Notes: a model not told the origin generated them from the letters alone. A stretch of 64,000 bases of DNA from Amphibalanus amphitrite (GCF_019059575.1 NW_024883486.1:1-64000); one strand, 5' to 3'. Shown: positions 45,101-55,230, counted from the first letter of the stretch. Translations and numbers: made by a program.

Positions 45101-46111
45101 GACTTAAAACGGTACCGAAATGAGCTGCTGATGGAATGTCAAGTGTGTTCACACGATTTTCAGGCACCAGAATCTGCATCTTAGATCGTGAAATGGTCAT
45201 TTCATGGCTTCTGGTTTCTAGTCAAGATCTGGTAGCCATGGCGGTTCCTTAAAGTTCCCAGGCATTCTCTGGTTCTCTGGCGCCTCAGGTCTCTTGATTT
45301 CTCAACCTGTCGGCTGTCTCAACCGTTCACGGTTTTCTGAGCTGAGTGGCGGCTCTTCCACCAGCTATAAGCTGGTTGTTTCGTGGTTCTTGACTTATAG
45401 CTAAACTTCTGATTCTCAGACAATTTATGATCGATCACACTTAGATCACAAGGATGCTTCTACCGGGATAAAAACAGATATCTCTGTGTATCATTCACTT
45501 TACCACCAGGGACTGGCGACTTGCATTCTGTATAACATAATAAGTCTTTATTCTTATTTCTTTACGCGCTGAAATTAACCACCTGTGTCTGGAACCATGA
45601 TATGATAAAGTAAAAATATTATGCCAAAGCTAGATAAATTAGATGAGCCCCGAAATACAGGAAAATATCCAAAGAGCTTGTTTTACCCTTTTTCATAACA
45701 ACAAAACTATTTGCAAATACGAGATAGCGTCCTTAGCAACCGCCCATAGCAACGTGTTTGTCTGAACCACGCATCTGGAAAATTGAGTAGATACTGGATA
45801 AGTCGACTAGAGTTTGGTCAAAACTACACTGAATTTGATTTCGAAATGGCTTTTTGTGAATCAAATATAAAGTGACTTATTATTTCCTTTCAAATTTTCA
45901 TACTATTAGAAAACATGCTTGTTTGCTTTATATTTGTAAAGAAACAACTGCAAGGACAAAATATCACGACAAATTCTAGTACCTTGTTGGTAGGAAACTT
46001 CGCCCAACCTTATGTTTTAGGGCCTTGGCTGAAGTTCGCTCGATTTTTACTTTAGAGTCTCGTGCGCTCTGCAACAGATCCTGCTTCCTATGCCCTGCAT
46101 ACATTGATCCA

Positions 46112-48313
46112 ATGGCAGATTCTGACACTTCGGTAAGCGAAAATAACTCTGGTTCTGAAGAATGGGTTTTGGCGAGGAAGCATAAAAAGAATCGGAAGTC
46201 CAAGCGGAATAATCAACAACGAGACTCTGCTGCTGGAGAGAAAAGTGACGCATACGCTTCTAGCCCAGAAAGGTCAGTCGATGAAAATTTAAACGCTCAG
46301 GAAACTGTTCCGAAAAGCATATTTGGATCCCTTCCTGCCAATCCGTCTGAACCGACCACTCAGTCGGTTCCGTGTGCCTCACAGCACGCCGGCTCTGATA
46401 ACATCGTGTCCACGCTCACCCCGGATAACGGCGGGCAGCAAACATCTACTGAGCGGGAGCACCAGCCCACCAACACCCTGTTGCCAACTCTAGATGAACT
46501 GATCCCGGCCGAAGCTTCGTCCGCAGAAAAGAAACGGCTTATAGCCGAGTCGGACCGTGTCTTCAATGGACATTACAGCCCAGCTGCGGTATCCTGTGTC
46601 CTGGCGTCGCTGGAGGAGTCAGATCTCAGAGAGCTCAGAGACCAACTACACGCGGCACTGTCTGCAGCCATTCCGGCAGTTGCAGGCCGCTCTTTATGCC
46701 GCCGAGTTGCTGGTAACGTTTCTGGCCTTGCGGACGACTGCTGGGCCTTGGGTTACTCGGCGGCCCAAGGCGTGCTAACGCAGCGCACTAACACAGCTAC
46801 CTTGCGACCAGCGGGCCGCAACCCACTGCCTCCTCCCGGCCCGTCTCAAGGCGCCCAATCAGGTCCACCTACGCAGCCCAACCCGGTAACCACTTCGCTA
46901 GAGGCTATTATAGCTACACAGCTGAGAATGGAGCGTGAGCTCAGAGAGCTGCGCGCAGGCCGCGCTACCCAGGCCTGCGGTGACCGTGTTCTAAATCTTG
47001 AGCGAGAAGTTGCAACTCTCCGTGAAGAGTGTGCGGCTAGAGATGTTAAGATTGAACAGCTGACGCACCTAGTGGAGGACCTACTCACCCGTGAAGACGT
47101 GCCGCCGCCACCACGCCCATCTGTGCCTGGTACGGCAGCAGCGCCTGAACGCTGTGTTAGCGTTGAGTCTACGGACGACACGGCAGCCACAACTGTTGAG
47201 GACAGAGTTGACCGCACTGTTGCCCGCGACATTGCTGCTGGTCTGGACTTGCGTTCTCTAGGTGAGGCAATCGCCTCCGCCCTGCAGTGGCGTGTCGGAG
47301 ACTCAGACAGTGAGGCAGAGCGGCTACCCGCACGAGCTGACCGCCGTTTCAGACCTGCTCAGCCGTCTGACCGACCCAGTGCACCGCTGACCCGTGCGGC
47401 TACGTCCAACTCCGTCCCAGCCGCCGATTCAACAACTGGGGCAGGCGAACTGAGACGGCGACGTGACGTCGTGACCGGCACTGGCCCAGCCTCTGATATC
47501 ATTCAGGACTCCCGTTGCACGGAGGCTCACACAGAAAAGTTTACCATCGAAGGCATCCGTGCGACCGCTACAGACAGGGATGTGCGGAACATGGTCTGGA
47601 CGGTCGTTCGCAATCTTCACGATTTTCAACGACTGCCAAAGCGTGGTTCGGCTTTTTCCGCAACCAAAGCGTTTAAGATCGAAGTGGATGCAGAAGATGC
47701 CGACCGGGTTCTTGACCCATCCCTCTGGCCTGCTGGTCTGATCGTCCGCCGCTGTACTCGGGCTATAAATGCTGGACAAGGTCAGCAGTTTCGCCGCCCC
47801 GCGGCTTTACCAGAGCGAGCTGCCACTGCAATCCAGTGGAACACAGCGAGAGAGGAACATGAAGGAGCCGGCCGGCAGAACACAGCTCCAGGCGGCCACA
47901 GAGGTCCACACCAGGACACTCGCCGCGTTGGAACAGCCGCCCAGCGCCGCGCAGCCGGACCTCGGCCTGAATATGCTGGCCGGGAAGCAGGTGCCTCACG
48001 GCGTCCCAGACCTTCCCACGAAGACACTGCGCGCAGCGCGGGTGAATCATGGGCGGAAGTTGTCTCCCGCCGCGATGGAGGCGTCACCACCGGCGGCGAC
48101 AGCGCCGGCTGGGAGGGATCCGCTCCACGCCATGACCGTTCAGCAGAGGCCAGGTATCACGGGTGGCAGGCTCAGCCCGAGCCTGGGTCCAGCTCATGGG
48201 GAGAGCGTGCACCTAGTGGCGAGTGGAGAGCGGTCGGGGCACGCCGCCGCCGCAGAGCGCGCTGGAATAACGCCCGTCAAGACTACGGAAACAGAAGCGG
48301 CTGGGAGTATTAG
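46112..48313 (+). CDS. LINE ORF1 with coiled coil and RRM-like domain
   Basis: The ATG at 46112 begins MADSDTSVSENNSGSEEW; the frame is open slightly upstream but this is the first good start. The 733-residue product has an acidic and lysine-rich start (KHKKNRKSKRN), a helical part, a coiled coil near residues 265-330 (RMERELRELRAGR, LEREVATLREECAARD, IEQLTHLVEDLL), and an RRM-like segment near 475-560 (FTIEGIRATATDRDVRNMV, then VDAEDADRVLDPSLWPAGL). A basic, low-complexity tail follows. The 'D..D...V.DP..WP.G..VR' block recurs in ORF1 proteins of invertebrate LINEs and suggests RNA binding. It overlaps ORF2 by more than 500 nt. No frame damage was seen. Confidence 0.75.
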   Translation: MADSDTSVSENNSGSEEWVLARKHKKNRKSKRNNQQRDSAAGEKSDAYASSPERSVDENLNAQETVPKSIFGSLPANPSEPTTQSVPCASQHAGSDNIVSTLTPDNGGQQTSTEREHQPTNTLLPTLDELIPAEASSAEKKRLIAESDRVFNGHYSPAAVSCVLASLEESDLRELRDQLHAALSAAIPAVAGRSLCRRVAGNVSGLADDCWALGYSAAQGVLTQRTNTATLRPAGRNPLPPPGPSQGAQSGPPTQPNPVTTSLEAIIATQLRMERELRELRAGRATQACGDRVLNLEREVATLREECAARDVKIEQLTHLVEDLLTREDVPPPPRPSVPGTAAAPERCVSVESTDDTAATTVEDRVDRTVARDIAAGLDLRSLGEAIASALQWRVGDSDSEAERLPARADRRFRPAQPSDRPSAPLTRAATSNSVPAADSTTGAGELRRRRDVVTGTGPASDIIQDSRCTEAHTEKFTIEGIRATATDRDVRNMVWTVVRNLHDFQRLPKRGSAFSATKAFKIEVDAEDADRVLDPSLWPAGLIVRRCTRAINAGQGQQFRRPAALPERAATAIQWNTAREEHEGAGRQNTAPGGHRGPHQDTRRVGTAAQRRAAGPRPEYAGREAGASRRPRPSHEDTARSAGESWAEVVSRRDGGVTTGGDSAGWEGSAPRHDRSAEARYHGWQAQPEPGSSSWGERAPSGEWRAVGARRRRRARWNNARQDYGNRSGWEY

Positions 48314-51300
48314 GTTCTCAGTGGGCACTTACAACTGTGAAGGATTTCTAACGGGCGCAGACTATATTGCGGACAGTTTACTTCCCGTATGCGATGTGCT
48401 ATTCCTTTCTGAGACATGGCTAGCCCGTGCCCAGGAGGCGTATATTCATCATGCTATCGCCTCACTGGTAGCTTCTGATTTCTATTGCGTGCAGGAGTTT
48501 AGCATGGAGTTGCCGCCACGAGCTGGCGAGGGTAGGCCACACGGTGGAGTGGCCCTTCTGTGCCGCCGCCAAATGGGACGCACTTTTCGCGTTATTGATT
48601 GCGGTGACTCGCGCCTCTGTGGCGTTACAATACTGGAGCAGGCTTGCCCCCTGCTCACTGTTCTGGGCTGTTACATGCCGTATTGGGAGTCAGCCGGCGC
48701 CAATCTAGAGGAATACGTCGCGCTGACGCACAAGATGGACGCCTTTATTTCGTCGCTCAGACCTACAGCGCCAGTGCTTCTTGTGGGTGATTTTAACTGC
48801 GCCCTACCAACATTGTCTCTTGAGCGGCGCCCGCCAGACTGGCATCGTGTGCGCGGTTTCTCCCCGCTGAGTGTCCATATGCAGAACCTGTTAGACGACC
48901 ACGACCTGGCGATTGCTGAGTTCCATTTCTCGCAGTCTGTGGCGTACACATATGCTCGTGCCAGTAGCCAGTCGCATATTGACCATATTGCTGTCCCTCG
49001 ATGTACTTTACCTCACTTATCCGAGTGTTATATAGTGCCTCCCAGCGTGGATAACCTGAGCCCACACCTTCCGATTATATGCAGCTTCCTTCTGCCGTCT
49101 GCCCGACCGGCATCTAGAACTCCCATTCGTCCAGTGGACACTGCTTCAGCCTACTCAGAAGTACTCGACTGGAGTTCATCGGAGAAGCTAGCAGTATATG
49201 TATCGACTTTAAAAGAACTTTTGGGTGCTCGTCAAGTTGACCCCAGTGCCTCCCCAGATGACATTGACACAACTATCACAGAGTGTCTTCACACCGCCGC
49301 CCGCAACGCTGGCTGCTCCAAACTACGCCGTCCTGCTAAGCCGTGGTGGTCATCTGCTGTGACGGAGTCGAGGGATCGTGCCCGCTTCTGGCTTCACCTC
49401 TGGGATAGCTGCGGCCGACCCTCGCTGTCAGTTGTGACCCGGTGCTACCAGTCAGCCAGATCCGAGTACCGACGGGCCCGCAGGCGGGCAGCAGTATCTA
49501 AGATTGAGAGCGAGGCCAATGCCCTCAGATTGCTGCGACGCGACAAGAATTTGTCGGCGTTTTGGCGGCGCGTCCAGTGCATTCGTCGGGGTGGTTTGAA
49601 GATGGCCTCGGAGTGTCACAGCTCCGAGTTCCGTGAACACTTCCTCGCCGTTCACCAAGACAGCTCCAGCCAACTGACTCCTGGTCAAATTCGGATACGT
49701 GAGTTTGTAGAGTCACGCTTAAGAGAAGCTCGCGACGATTCCCGCACCATAACAGTCACAGCCGACCAGGTGGCCGGCTTCATCTCACGGTTACACCGGG
49801 GGAAGGCGCCAGGGATAGACGGCATTTCGGTGGAGCATCTGGTCTTTGGACAGTCACCTGAACTTCTGGCTGCCTTAGCACACCTCCTCTCAGCCTGTCT
49901 ATCAACCTGCAGTGTGCCCGCCACCTTTGCAGACAGCATCGTGGTGCCACTGCTGAAGAAATCACAGCTAGACCCCAACTGTATGGATAATTACCGGCCA
50001 ATATCAATCACGACTACCGCTTCTAAACTATTGGAGCTTGCGATACTGGATGAGCTGCATGCCTCCTTTTCACCGCACCAGCTGCAGTTCGGGTTCATCT
50101 CTCACCGAGGTACCATGCAGGCATCGTTACTGGCCGGTGAGACCATACAGCAAAGCAGAAGTAAAAGTCTTCCCGTCTTTGCCGCCAATTTAGACGCTCG
50201 CAAGTGCTTTGACAGGATCTGGCACGACGGCCTCTTCTTTCGGCTGTTGAGTTATTTGGGCGCAAACTGCTGGCAAACCATTGTCAATTGGTATCGCCAA
50301 TTATCTGCCAGAGTAACTTTTGGTGGTAACACGTCCGCACCGTTCAACATTTGTAGAGGCACAAGGCAAGGTGCAATTTTATCGCCGACTCTGGCCAATG
50401 TCTTCCTCTTCCCTCTAGTTGAAGCTCTTGACGATAGCGGCCGCGGGGCCTATCTGCACGGACAGCATGTGCCTGCCGTCTGCTACGCTGACGACCTCCT
50501 GCTACTGTCAACCAACGCGCGTGACCTGGATGGTTTATTACAGTTAGTGGGAGAATTTGCCGCCAGTTGGCGTCTCGACTTTACACATCACGACCCAGAC
50601 AGGACCAAAAGCCACTGCATCATATTCGGACGTCATCTCCTCGCAAGTACACCATCGTGGACTCTATCAGGACAGGTACTGCAAGTCCGGCAGACGTCCG
50701 AGCACCTTGGTGTAGTGCTTGACGAGAAGTTCCGCGCGGAGCACCACGTAGCTCAACGGGTCAGGCGCGCTGGCGCTGCTTTTTATGGCCTCACTCCATT
50801 AGGGCTACTGACCAACCGTCTGTCTGCCGCCGACAAGGTCTTCCTCTGGAAGTCGGTCGTGCTTCCAGCACTGGTGTTCGGATGTGAGACCGCCCCTCTC
50901 AGCCCCTCGGACATTGACCGTCTAGATGCACGACAGGCAGCGTGGATCAAAGCAGCGCTTGGTTTGCCCCGTTCCTCGCACCATACTGCTCTTCTACGTG
51001 CCACTGGTACTCCTCGGATCGCGGAAGTGCTCCGCCGCAAGGCGTTCCATGCATTTTCAAGCATTTTCCGCTCGGATCACCGTCTCCATCTTGCCTATAT
51101 CTCAGGCCTGGCTAAGTTGGCTGTGTTCCCAAACGAACTGGATGGCTCATTCCTGGCCCAGCTGTTCGCTATGTGCGGGGGCGACTTTGGGGCTCTTATG
51201 AGGATTGCTGCAGGAGAGCTGAATGAGGACATGGTGACGGCACCGCTCGTGGATGATGGCCTTGTTGACAGCATACGGCTAGTGTTAGCTGGAAACTGCC

Positions 51301-51338
51301 AAGCCTCAAGGCGTCTGTTGAGACTACTTGTTTGTTGA
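47769..51338 (+). CDS. LINE ORF2: APE endonuclease and reverse transcriptase, intact
   Basis: It is an open frame of 1189 codons from ATG 47769. Recognisable protein begins near 48310 (RFSVGTYNCEGFL), just where ORF1 ends, so the true start may be later. Endonuclease motifs are FLSETWLA, VLLVGDFNCALP and SQSHIDHIA. RT motifs are GKAPGIDGISVEHL, NYRPISITTTASKLLE, FGFISHRGTMQASLL, NLDARKCFDRIWHDGLF, GTRQGAILSPTLANVFLFPL and catalytic YADD at 50484-50495. The post-RT region has FGCETAPLSPSDIDRLDARQ; no RNase H is evident. The clade is uncertain (Nimb, RTE-like or related). No stops or frameshifts: this is the best-preserved LINE in the window. Confidence 0.88.
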   Translation: MLDKVSSFAAPRLYQSELPLQSSGTQRERNMKEPAGRTQLQAATEVHTRTLAALEQPPSAAQPDLGLNMLAGKQVPHGVPDLPTKTLRAARVNHGRKLSPAAMEASPPAATAPAGRDPLHAMTVQQRPGITGGRLSPSLGPAHGESVHLVASGERSGHAAAAERAGITPVKTTETEAAGSIRFSVGTYNCEGFLTGADYIADSLLPVCDVLFLSETWLARAQEAYIHHAIASLVASDFYCVQEFSMELPPRAGEGRPHGGVALLCRRQMGRTFRVIDCGDSRLCGVTILEQACPLLTVLGCYMPYWESAGANLEEYVALTHKMDAFISSLRPTAPVLLVGDFNCALPTLSLERRPPDWHRVRGFSPLSVHMQNLLDDHDLAIAEFHFSQSVAYTYARASSQSHIDHIAVPRCTLPHLSECYIVPPSVDNLSPHLPIICSFLLPSARPASRTPIRPVDTASAYSEVLDWSSSEKLAVYVSTLKELLGARQVDPSASPDDIDTTITECLHTAARNAGCSKLRRPAKPWWSSAVTESRDRARFWLHLWDSCGRPSLSVVTRCYQSARSEYRRARRRAAVSKIESEANALRLLRRDKNLSAFWRRVQCIRRGGLKMASECHSSEFREHFLAVHQDSSSQLTPGQIRIREFVESRLREARDDSRTITVTADQVAGFISRLHRGKAPGIDGISVEHLVFGQSPELLAALAHLLSACLSTCSVPATFADSIVVPLLKKSQLDPNCMDNYRPISITTTASKLLELAILDELHASFSPHQLQFGFISHRGTMQASLLAGETIQQSRSKSLPVFAANLDARKCFDRIWHDGLFFRLLSYLGANCWQTIVNWYRQLSARVTFGGNTSAPFNICRGTRQGAILSPTLANVFLFPLVEALDDSGRGAYLHGQHVPAVCYADDLLLLSTNARDLDGLLQLVGEFAASWRLDFTHHDPDRTKSHCIIFGRHLLASTPSWTLSGQVLQVRQTSEHLGVVLDEKFRAEHHVAQRVRRAGAAFYGLTPLGLLTNRLSAADKVFLWKSVVLPALVFGCETAPLSPSDIDRLDARQAAWIKAALGLPRSSHHTALLRATGTPRIAEVLRRKAFHAFSSIFRSDHRLHLAYISGLAKLAVFPNELDGSFLAQLFAMCGGDFGALMRIAAGELNEDMVTAPLVDDGLVDSIRLVLAGNCQASRRLLRLLVC

Positions 51339-51390
51339 TTGTGGGTATTGTGGGATGTTCTCTGCATGCATTGTCGCTTGTCGATGCTTA

Positions 51391-51420
51391 ATACATTGAT
51401 TGATTGATTGATTGATTGAT
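51391..51420 (+). repeat. (TTGA)n LINE 3' tail
   Basis: ATTGATTGATTGATTG runs straight into monomer sequence TTTGCACCTAG. A tetranucleotide tail takes the place of poly(A). Confidence 0.85.
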
Positions 51421-51729
51421 TTGCACCTAGAAAATTTAGTGTACTTTAGGTTATATCTTCGTCGTCTTAAGCTTTTAAGTGTTGAAGATGCGATCGACTT
51501 GTTGGGTAACAAGCCGGCCATGATCGTGTAAAATGGCTTCATCGTAGATCGATTAGTTTCTGAGATATAACCGGAAATGTAAAAGTGCAAAACCTACCGC
51601 TTAATCTCGCGAGACCTGTACCTGAGCCCTGAGCGCGCCCATGTGTCGCCCCCAGGGCGTGTCGCCGGACGGTTCTGTGTGTCGGACTGAAACCTGAACC
51701 TGCCTGAGTGTTATGCTATGACTCCCCAG

Positions 51730-51862
51730 GGCGTGTCGCCGGATGGGGCGGCCGGCTACCGGGACGGGCTGCGGTGGACCACCAACGGCCACCCGCTCTC
51801 CGCCGAGGAGGTACAGAAGGTCGTCAGCCGGGTGAACCAGCTCTCCAGCTAGCGGCGCAGAG
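51730..51862 (+). pseudogene. IQGAP-like exon B, copy 4
   Basis: It is a 133-nt copy with LRWTTNGHPLSAEE in place of LRRATNGHPLSAEE, a variant it shares only with the copy at 60868. Confidence 0.65.
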
Positions 51863-52148
51863 GTCAGTCACCGCACCGGGCGTATTGCACGGGGACCCTA
51901 ACAGACGCCTCACTCCTTTCCCTCATCTCAGTTGTTCTTTCATTTTTTTATTATTATAAATAATGGAGATAGACCAGAGCATTATCGGTGCATTTATTAG
52001 GGTCATGTTACTCCAACGGGGTTGCGTTGTCGGCACAGTCCTGTCTGGTCTGTGTGCTGCGGCGATGCTCTGCCATCCGGTGACCCAACGCCACTGTCCG
52101 CTGACCGAGTGTCGGCTCTTTGCTGACCGTGTAACGTCTGTCCGTCAG

Positions 52149-52270
52149 GGTGGTGGCCGTGAACGCCTGTCGGACGGCGCCGGAGGGCAGCGCCGGCCGG
52201 CTGCTGTCACTGCTGGACCAGCTGCGACTACCGGACGCCGGAGCGCTGCCCGACTGGGGTGTACATCCTG
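52149..52270 (+). pseudogene. IQGAP-like exon C, copy 6
   Basis: It is open, with TTGRR-shifting synonymous changes (CTGCGACTACCG) shared with the copy at 61287. The Penelope-like element begins 122 bp downstream. Confidence 0.7.
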
Positions 52271-52392
52271 GTATGTTACTGGGAGCGGCACGGTGTGTGT
52301 TGGGTGCTTCTGACGGTCAGTTGTAGTAACTGTTAGTTCCTCTACTGGCCACCAGGTGAAAAGCGTATTAGCTGTACAGCAATGTAGAGTTG

Positions 52393-54375
52393 TTTATTTA
52401 GGAACCAATTCTTCGACACCAGTAATGCGTATATTGATTCGGTAGCTTTCGGAAGCTTCTGCTCCCTTCGTCAGCCGTGCTTTAAAATGCATTAAAATAC
52501 AAGACAATACGTCTCAAACGTCTCAAACACCTACCAAAATACATACCACCACGAGGTATGTATCCTGCTCACGACCAGTGAGCAGGAGACCGGTGGCCAG
52601 GAGACTGGTAAGCAGGAGGACAGACAGGAGACCGGTGAGCAGGAGGAGACTGGTGGACAGGGGGAGGACAATGGAGATAAGTGGGTGGTCAATCTGTCTG
52701 GGGTAAGCCTAAGTGACGATGAGGTCAGTGTGCTACGTAAAGGGCTCAATTTTGTACCGACGCCGACAAGCGTTCCAGTCGCGGATTTTGTTTCGGCGGT
52801 CGAAAGTGTGTGCCGTTCAGACGATGTAACACCGGATGTAGCGAATAGGCTTAGATTCGAGGTCACCAAAGCTCTCAATTCCTTCCGTCCCCCGCAAAGC
52901 AAAAATCTCAGTAAGGGGGAGTGGAAAGCGTTACGTGACCTACAAGATAGGCAAGATATTATGATTTTACCTGCAGATAAGGGTAGATCTGTATGTGTGA
53001 TGACCTGTGAGCAGTATCAAAGTAGGTTAGAAACACTAATAGGGGATCACGACACGTACACTGAACTGGATAGGGACCCAACCGGTAGGTACACACGAGA
53101 GGTAAGGGGGGCGCTAAAGGACTTAGAACAACAGGGCAAATTGGACAGAAAAACGTATCTAAAACTGTACCCGTCGGACCCGACTCCGCCATTGCTTTAT
53201 GGGCTACCGAAGGTGCACAAGCAGGGCGTTCCGCTACGTCCCATCGTGTCTAGCATAGTCAGTGTAACGTACCAGCTGTCCAAACATTTAGCTAGCATAT
53301 TATCTCCTCTGGTAGGCAAGTCTGAACATCATGTCAAGGACACGGCGAGTTTCAAAGAGAGTTTACGAGATGTTACGCTCAGTGACGATGAGACCATGGT
53401 TTCTTTTGACGTCAAAGCGCTGTTCACATCGGTACCGACAGAGGCAGCATGTGAAGTAGCACGCCAGAGACTCGAAGAAGAGTTTTTGGATGAGGAAAGC
53501 AAGGTAAGAGCGGAAACAGCACTGGAGGTCGAGGATATCATAAAATTGTTACGGCTCTGTTTGGGTACTACTTACTTTAGGGTTAACGGAAAGTTCTTTA
53601 AGCAAAAGTGGGGCACGGCCATGGGGGGTCCAGTGAGCGTTGTGGTGGCCAACTTGTTCATGGAATCGTTCGAATCCAGTGCACTCCAGTCGTTTCCACA
53701 CCCAGTGAAACTGTGGAGACGCTACGTAGATGACACGTTCGTGATCTTAAAGAAAGATCAGGTAGGTGAACTACTCGACCACCTCAACGCTCAGCACGAG
53801 AGGATTGAATTCACGCTCGAGGAGGAAAAGGAGGGATCCTTACCTTTTTTGGATGTAAAGGTACATAGACTGGGAGGGGGGACCATGAAGACCGAGGTGT
53901 TCAGGAAAGCAACTCATACGGACAAATACCTTCACTATGAATCACACCACAGCTCACAGCACAAGGCATCAGTCCCACAGACACTTTTCACACGGGCATC
54001 ACGACTCACGACAACACCTGAGGACGAGGAACGCGAGACAGGGAAGATAGAACGGGCACTGGTGAGGAACCACTACCCAAAGCGAATGGTGCGCCGTATC
54101 CACAGGCGGGTAAAAAATAGAGAACGACTACGCATGGGAGAGGGTGGTGGTTCTGAACGGGTAGGCAGGGAACAGGAGGAGGACAAACGGGTTTATGTAA
54201 GCATCCCTTACATCCAGGGGGTGAGTGAACAGGTCACGCGCGTCCTCCGACCCTACGCGAAGGTCAGCACGAGACCTGCAGCGAACCTTAGTGCTAGGCT
54301 CGTCAAACCCAAGGACAAATTAGGGATCAAAGAGAAGGCTGGGCTGGTCTATCAGTATAAGTGCCAGTGCGGGGA
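52393..54375 (+). mobile_element. Penelope-like element, family 1, copy a
   Basis: Monomer sequence ends at AATGTAGAGTTG (52392), where other monomers continue CTTCAGC. The element reads TTTATTTAGGAACC and runs to about 54375, where it joins the foldback loop at GGGAACA. The monomer part from TTCAGC through the whole left foldback arm is missing, so this was a replacement, not a simple insertion. There is no 3' terminal repeat. A second copy lies exactly 9138 bp downstream. Confidence 0.85.
52440..52477 (-). ncRNA. Hammerhead-ribozyme-like motif in the PLE 5' region, copy a
   Basis: On the minus strand the order is CTGACGA (52474-52468), a stem-loop GGGAGC-AGAA-GCTTCC, then GAAA (52450-52447), with CGG upstream able to pair with CCG downstream. 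Hammerhead cores need CUGANGA, stem II and GAAA; minimal type I hammerheads are described in PLE terminal repeats. One extra A lies before stem II and stem III would be only about 1 bp, so activity is unproven. Confidence 0.5.
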
Positions 54376-54421
54376 ACATGTCAACTCCAGCATGACGTGT
54401 TCCCAGTGTACCTGCATGTAG
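52520..54421 (+). CDS. PLE reverse transcriptase, GIY-YIG domain lost, copy a
   Basis: The frame is open from about 52520 without an ATG; the first in-frame ATG is in DIMILPADKG. An N-terminal Gln/Glu/Thr/Gly-rich repeat (QETGEQEETGGQ) precedes the PLE-specific MILPADKGRSV and a TYTELDRDPTGRY block. RT motifs follow: LLYGLPKVHKQGVPLRPIVS, VSFDVKALFTSVP, GTAMGGPVSVVVANLFME, catalytic YVDD at 53723-53734 and GSLPFLDVKV. The frame reaches AGLVYQYKCQCGE, the expected start of a GIY-YIG nuclease, then crosses into foldback-loop DNA and ends HVNSSMTCSQCTCM. The endonuclease is therefore missing and the last 14 residues are chimeric. Confidence 0.88.
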   Translation, partial: VSNTYQNTYHHEVCILLTTSEQETGGQETGKQEDRQETGEQEETGGQGEDNGDKWVVNLSGVSLSDDEVSVLRKGLNFVPTPTSVPVADFVSAVESVCRSDDVTPDVANRLRFEVTKALNSFRPPQSKNLSKGEWKALRDLQDRQDIMILPADKGRSVCVMTCEQYQSRLETLIGDHDTYTELDRDPTGRYTREVRGALKDLEQQGKLDRKTYLKLYPSDPTPPLLYGLPKVHKQGVPLRPIVSSIVSVTYQLSKHLASILSPLVGKSEHHVKDTASFKESLRDVTLSDDETMVSFDVKALFTSVPTEAACEVARQRLEEEFLDEESKVRAETALEVEDIIKLLRLCLGTTYFRVNGKFFKQKWGTAMGGPVSVVVANLFMESFESSALQSFPHPVKLWRRYVDDTFVILKKDQVGELLDHLNAQHERIEFTLEEEKEGSLPFLDVKVHRLGGGTMKTEVFRKATHTDKYLHYESHHSSQHKASVPQTLFTRASRLTTTPEDEERETGKIERALVRNHYPKRMVRRIHRRVKNRERLRMGEGGGSERVGREQEEDKRVYVSIPYIQGVSEQVTRVLRPYAKVSTRPAANLSARLVKPKDKLGIKEKAGLVYQYKCQCGEHVNSSMTCSQCTCM

Positions 54422-54757
54422 TTTCTTTATTCCTCAGCAGTTGTCATCCCCTTGGCGTTAGTGTTTCGCGTCTCTCAATTGATCACTCCCGCCTCTGATG
54501 GCTTATCCTGCTATACAGGGCCGGATATTGTTTGGAGCTGTTTGGACACTTGCGTCAGCGGCTGTGGCGCCTGACGGCCGAGCCGACGGCGTGCACAGCT
54601 CAGCTGTCTGAGGTCAGGGCTGCGACACAGCTCAGCTATCTCGGGTCAGGACCGTGACCTATGAAAGGACCCAGAGAGGGATCTAACATCGGTGACTCCC
54701 TGCTTAACCCTAACAATCCCCACTTTTTTGTCCGCGATATAAAAAACACATGCGGTT
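54376..54757. repeat. Foldback remnant: loop and right arm, left arm replaced by PLE
   Basis: The loop with hairpin runs from about 54376 and the right arm is 54480-54757. The left stem of the hairpin reads GGGAACATGTCA, one mismatch from the usual, consistent with the PLE supplying the first bases. Confidence 0.8.
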
Positions 54758-55230
54758 AGAGTACCTGTGTCGAATTAATTAACTGGTTGATAGGGACTGG
54801 TTGATAGGGATGTGTTTTTTTATAACTCGCATGTGTTTTTTTATAGCGCGGAGAAAAAAGTAGGGATTGTTAGGGTTAAGCAGGGAGTCACCGATGTTAG
54901 ATCCCTCTCTGGGTCTTTTCATAGGGGGTCACGGTCCTGACCCGAGATAGCTGAGCTGTGTCGCAGCCCTGACCTCAGACAGCTGAGCTGTGCACGCCGT
55001 CGGCTCGGCCGTCAGTCGCCACAGCCGCTGACGCCAGTGTCCAAATAGCTCCAAACAATATCCGGCCCTGTATAGCAGGATAAGCCATCAGAGGCGGGAG
55101 TGATCACCGGAACGGGCTGCATGGTACAGGACGGGCTGGGAACACGTCAACTCCAGCATGACGTGTTCCCAGTGTACCTGCATGTAGTTTCTTTCTTAGG
55201 TGTTGTTTTTATCCGCTGGGACTGAGAGCT

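Larger units (their letters stand above)
42930..51420 (+). mobile_element. 8.5-kb insertion containing a two-ORF LINE
   Basis: Monomer sequence stops at GTAGGTTTTGC (about 42929) and resumes at TTTGCACCTAG (51420), sharing TTTGC as a possible 5-bp duplication. The right part is a plus-strand LINE (about 45.5 kb onward) ending in (TTGA)n at about 51391-51418. The left part (42930-46111) is non-coding and includes another TIR element and GAGTCG-rich repeats; it may be the LINE's 5' region or older DNA carried with it. A perfect palindrome CAACAACAACGTTGTTGTTG lies at about 42940-42959. Confidence 0.75.

Noticed and set aside
52535..52690. Gln/Glu/Thr-rich start of the PLE frame as a separate gene
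   Set aside because: It is continuous and in frame with the RT and shows no independent start or stop.
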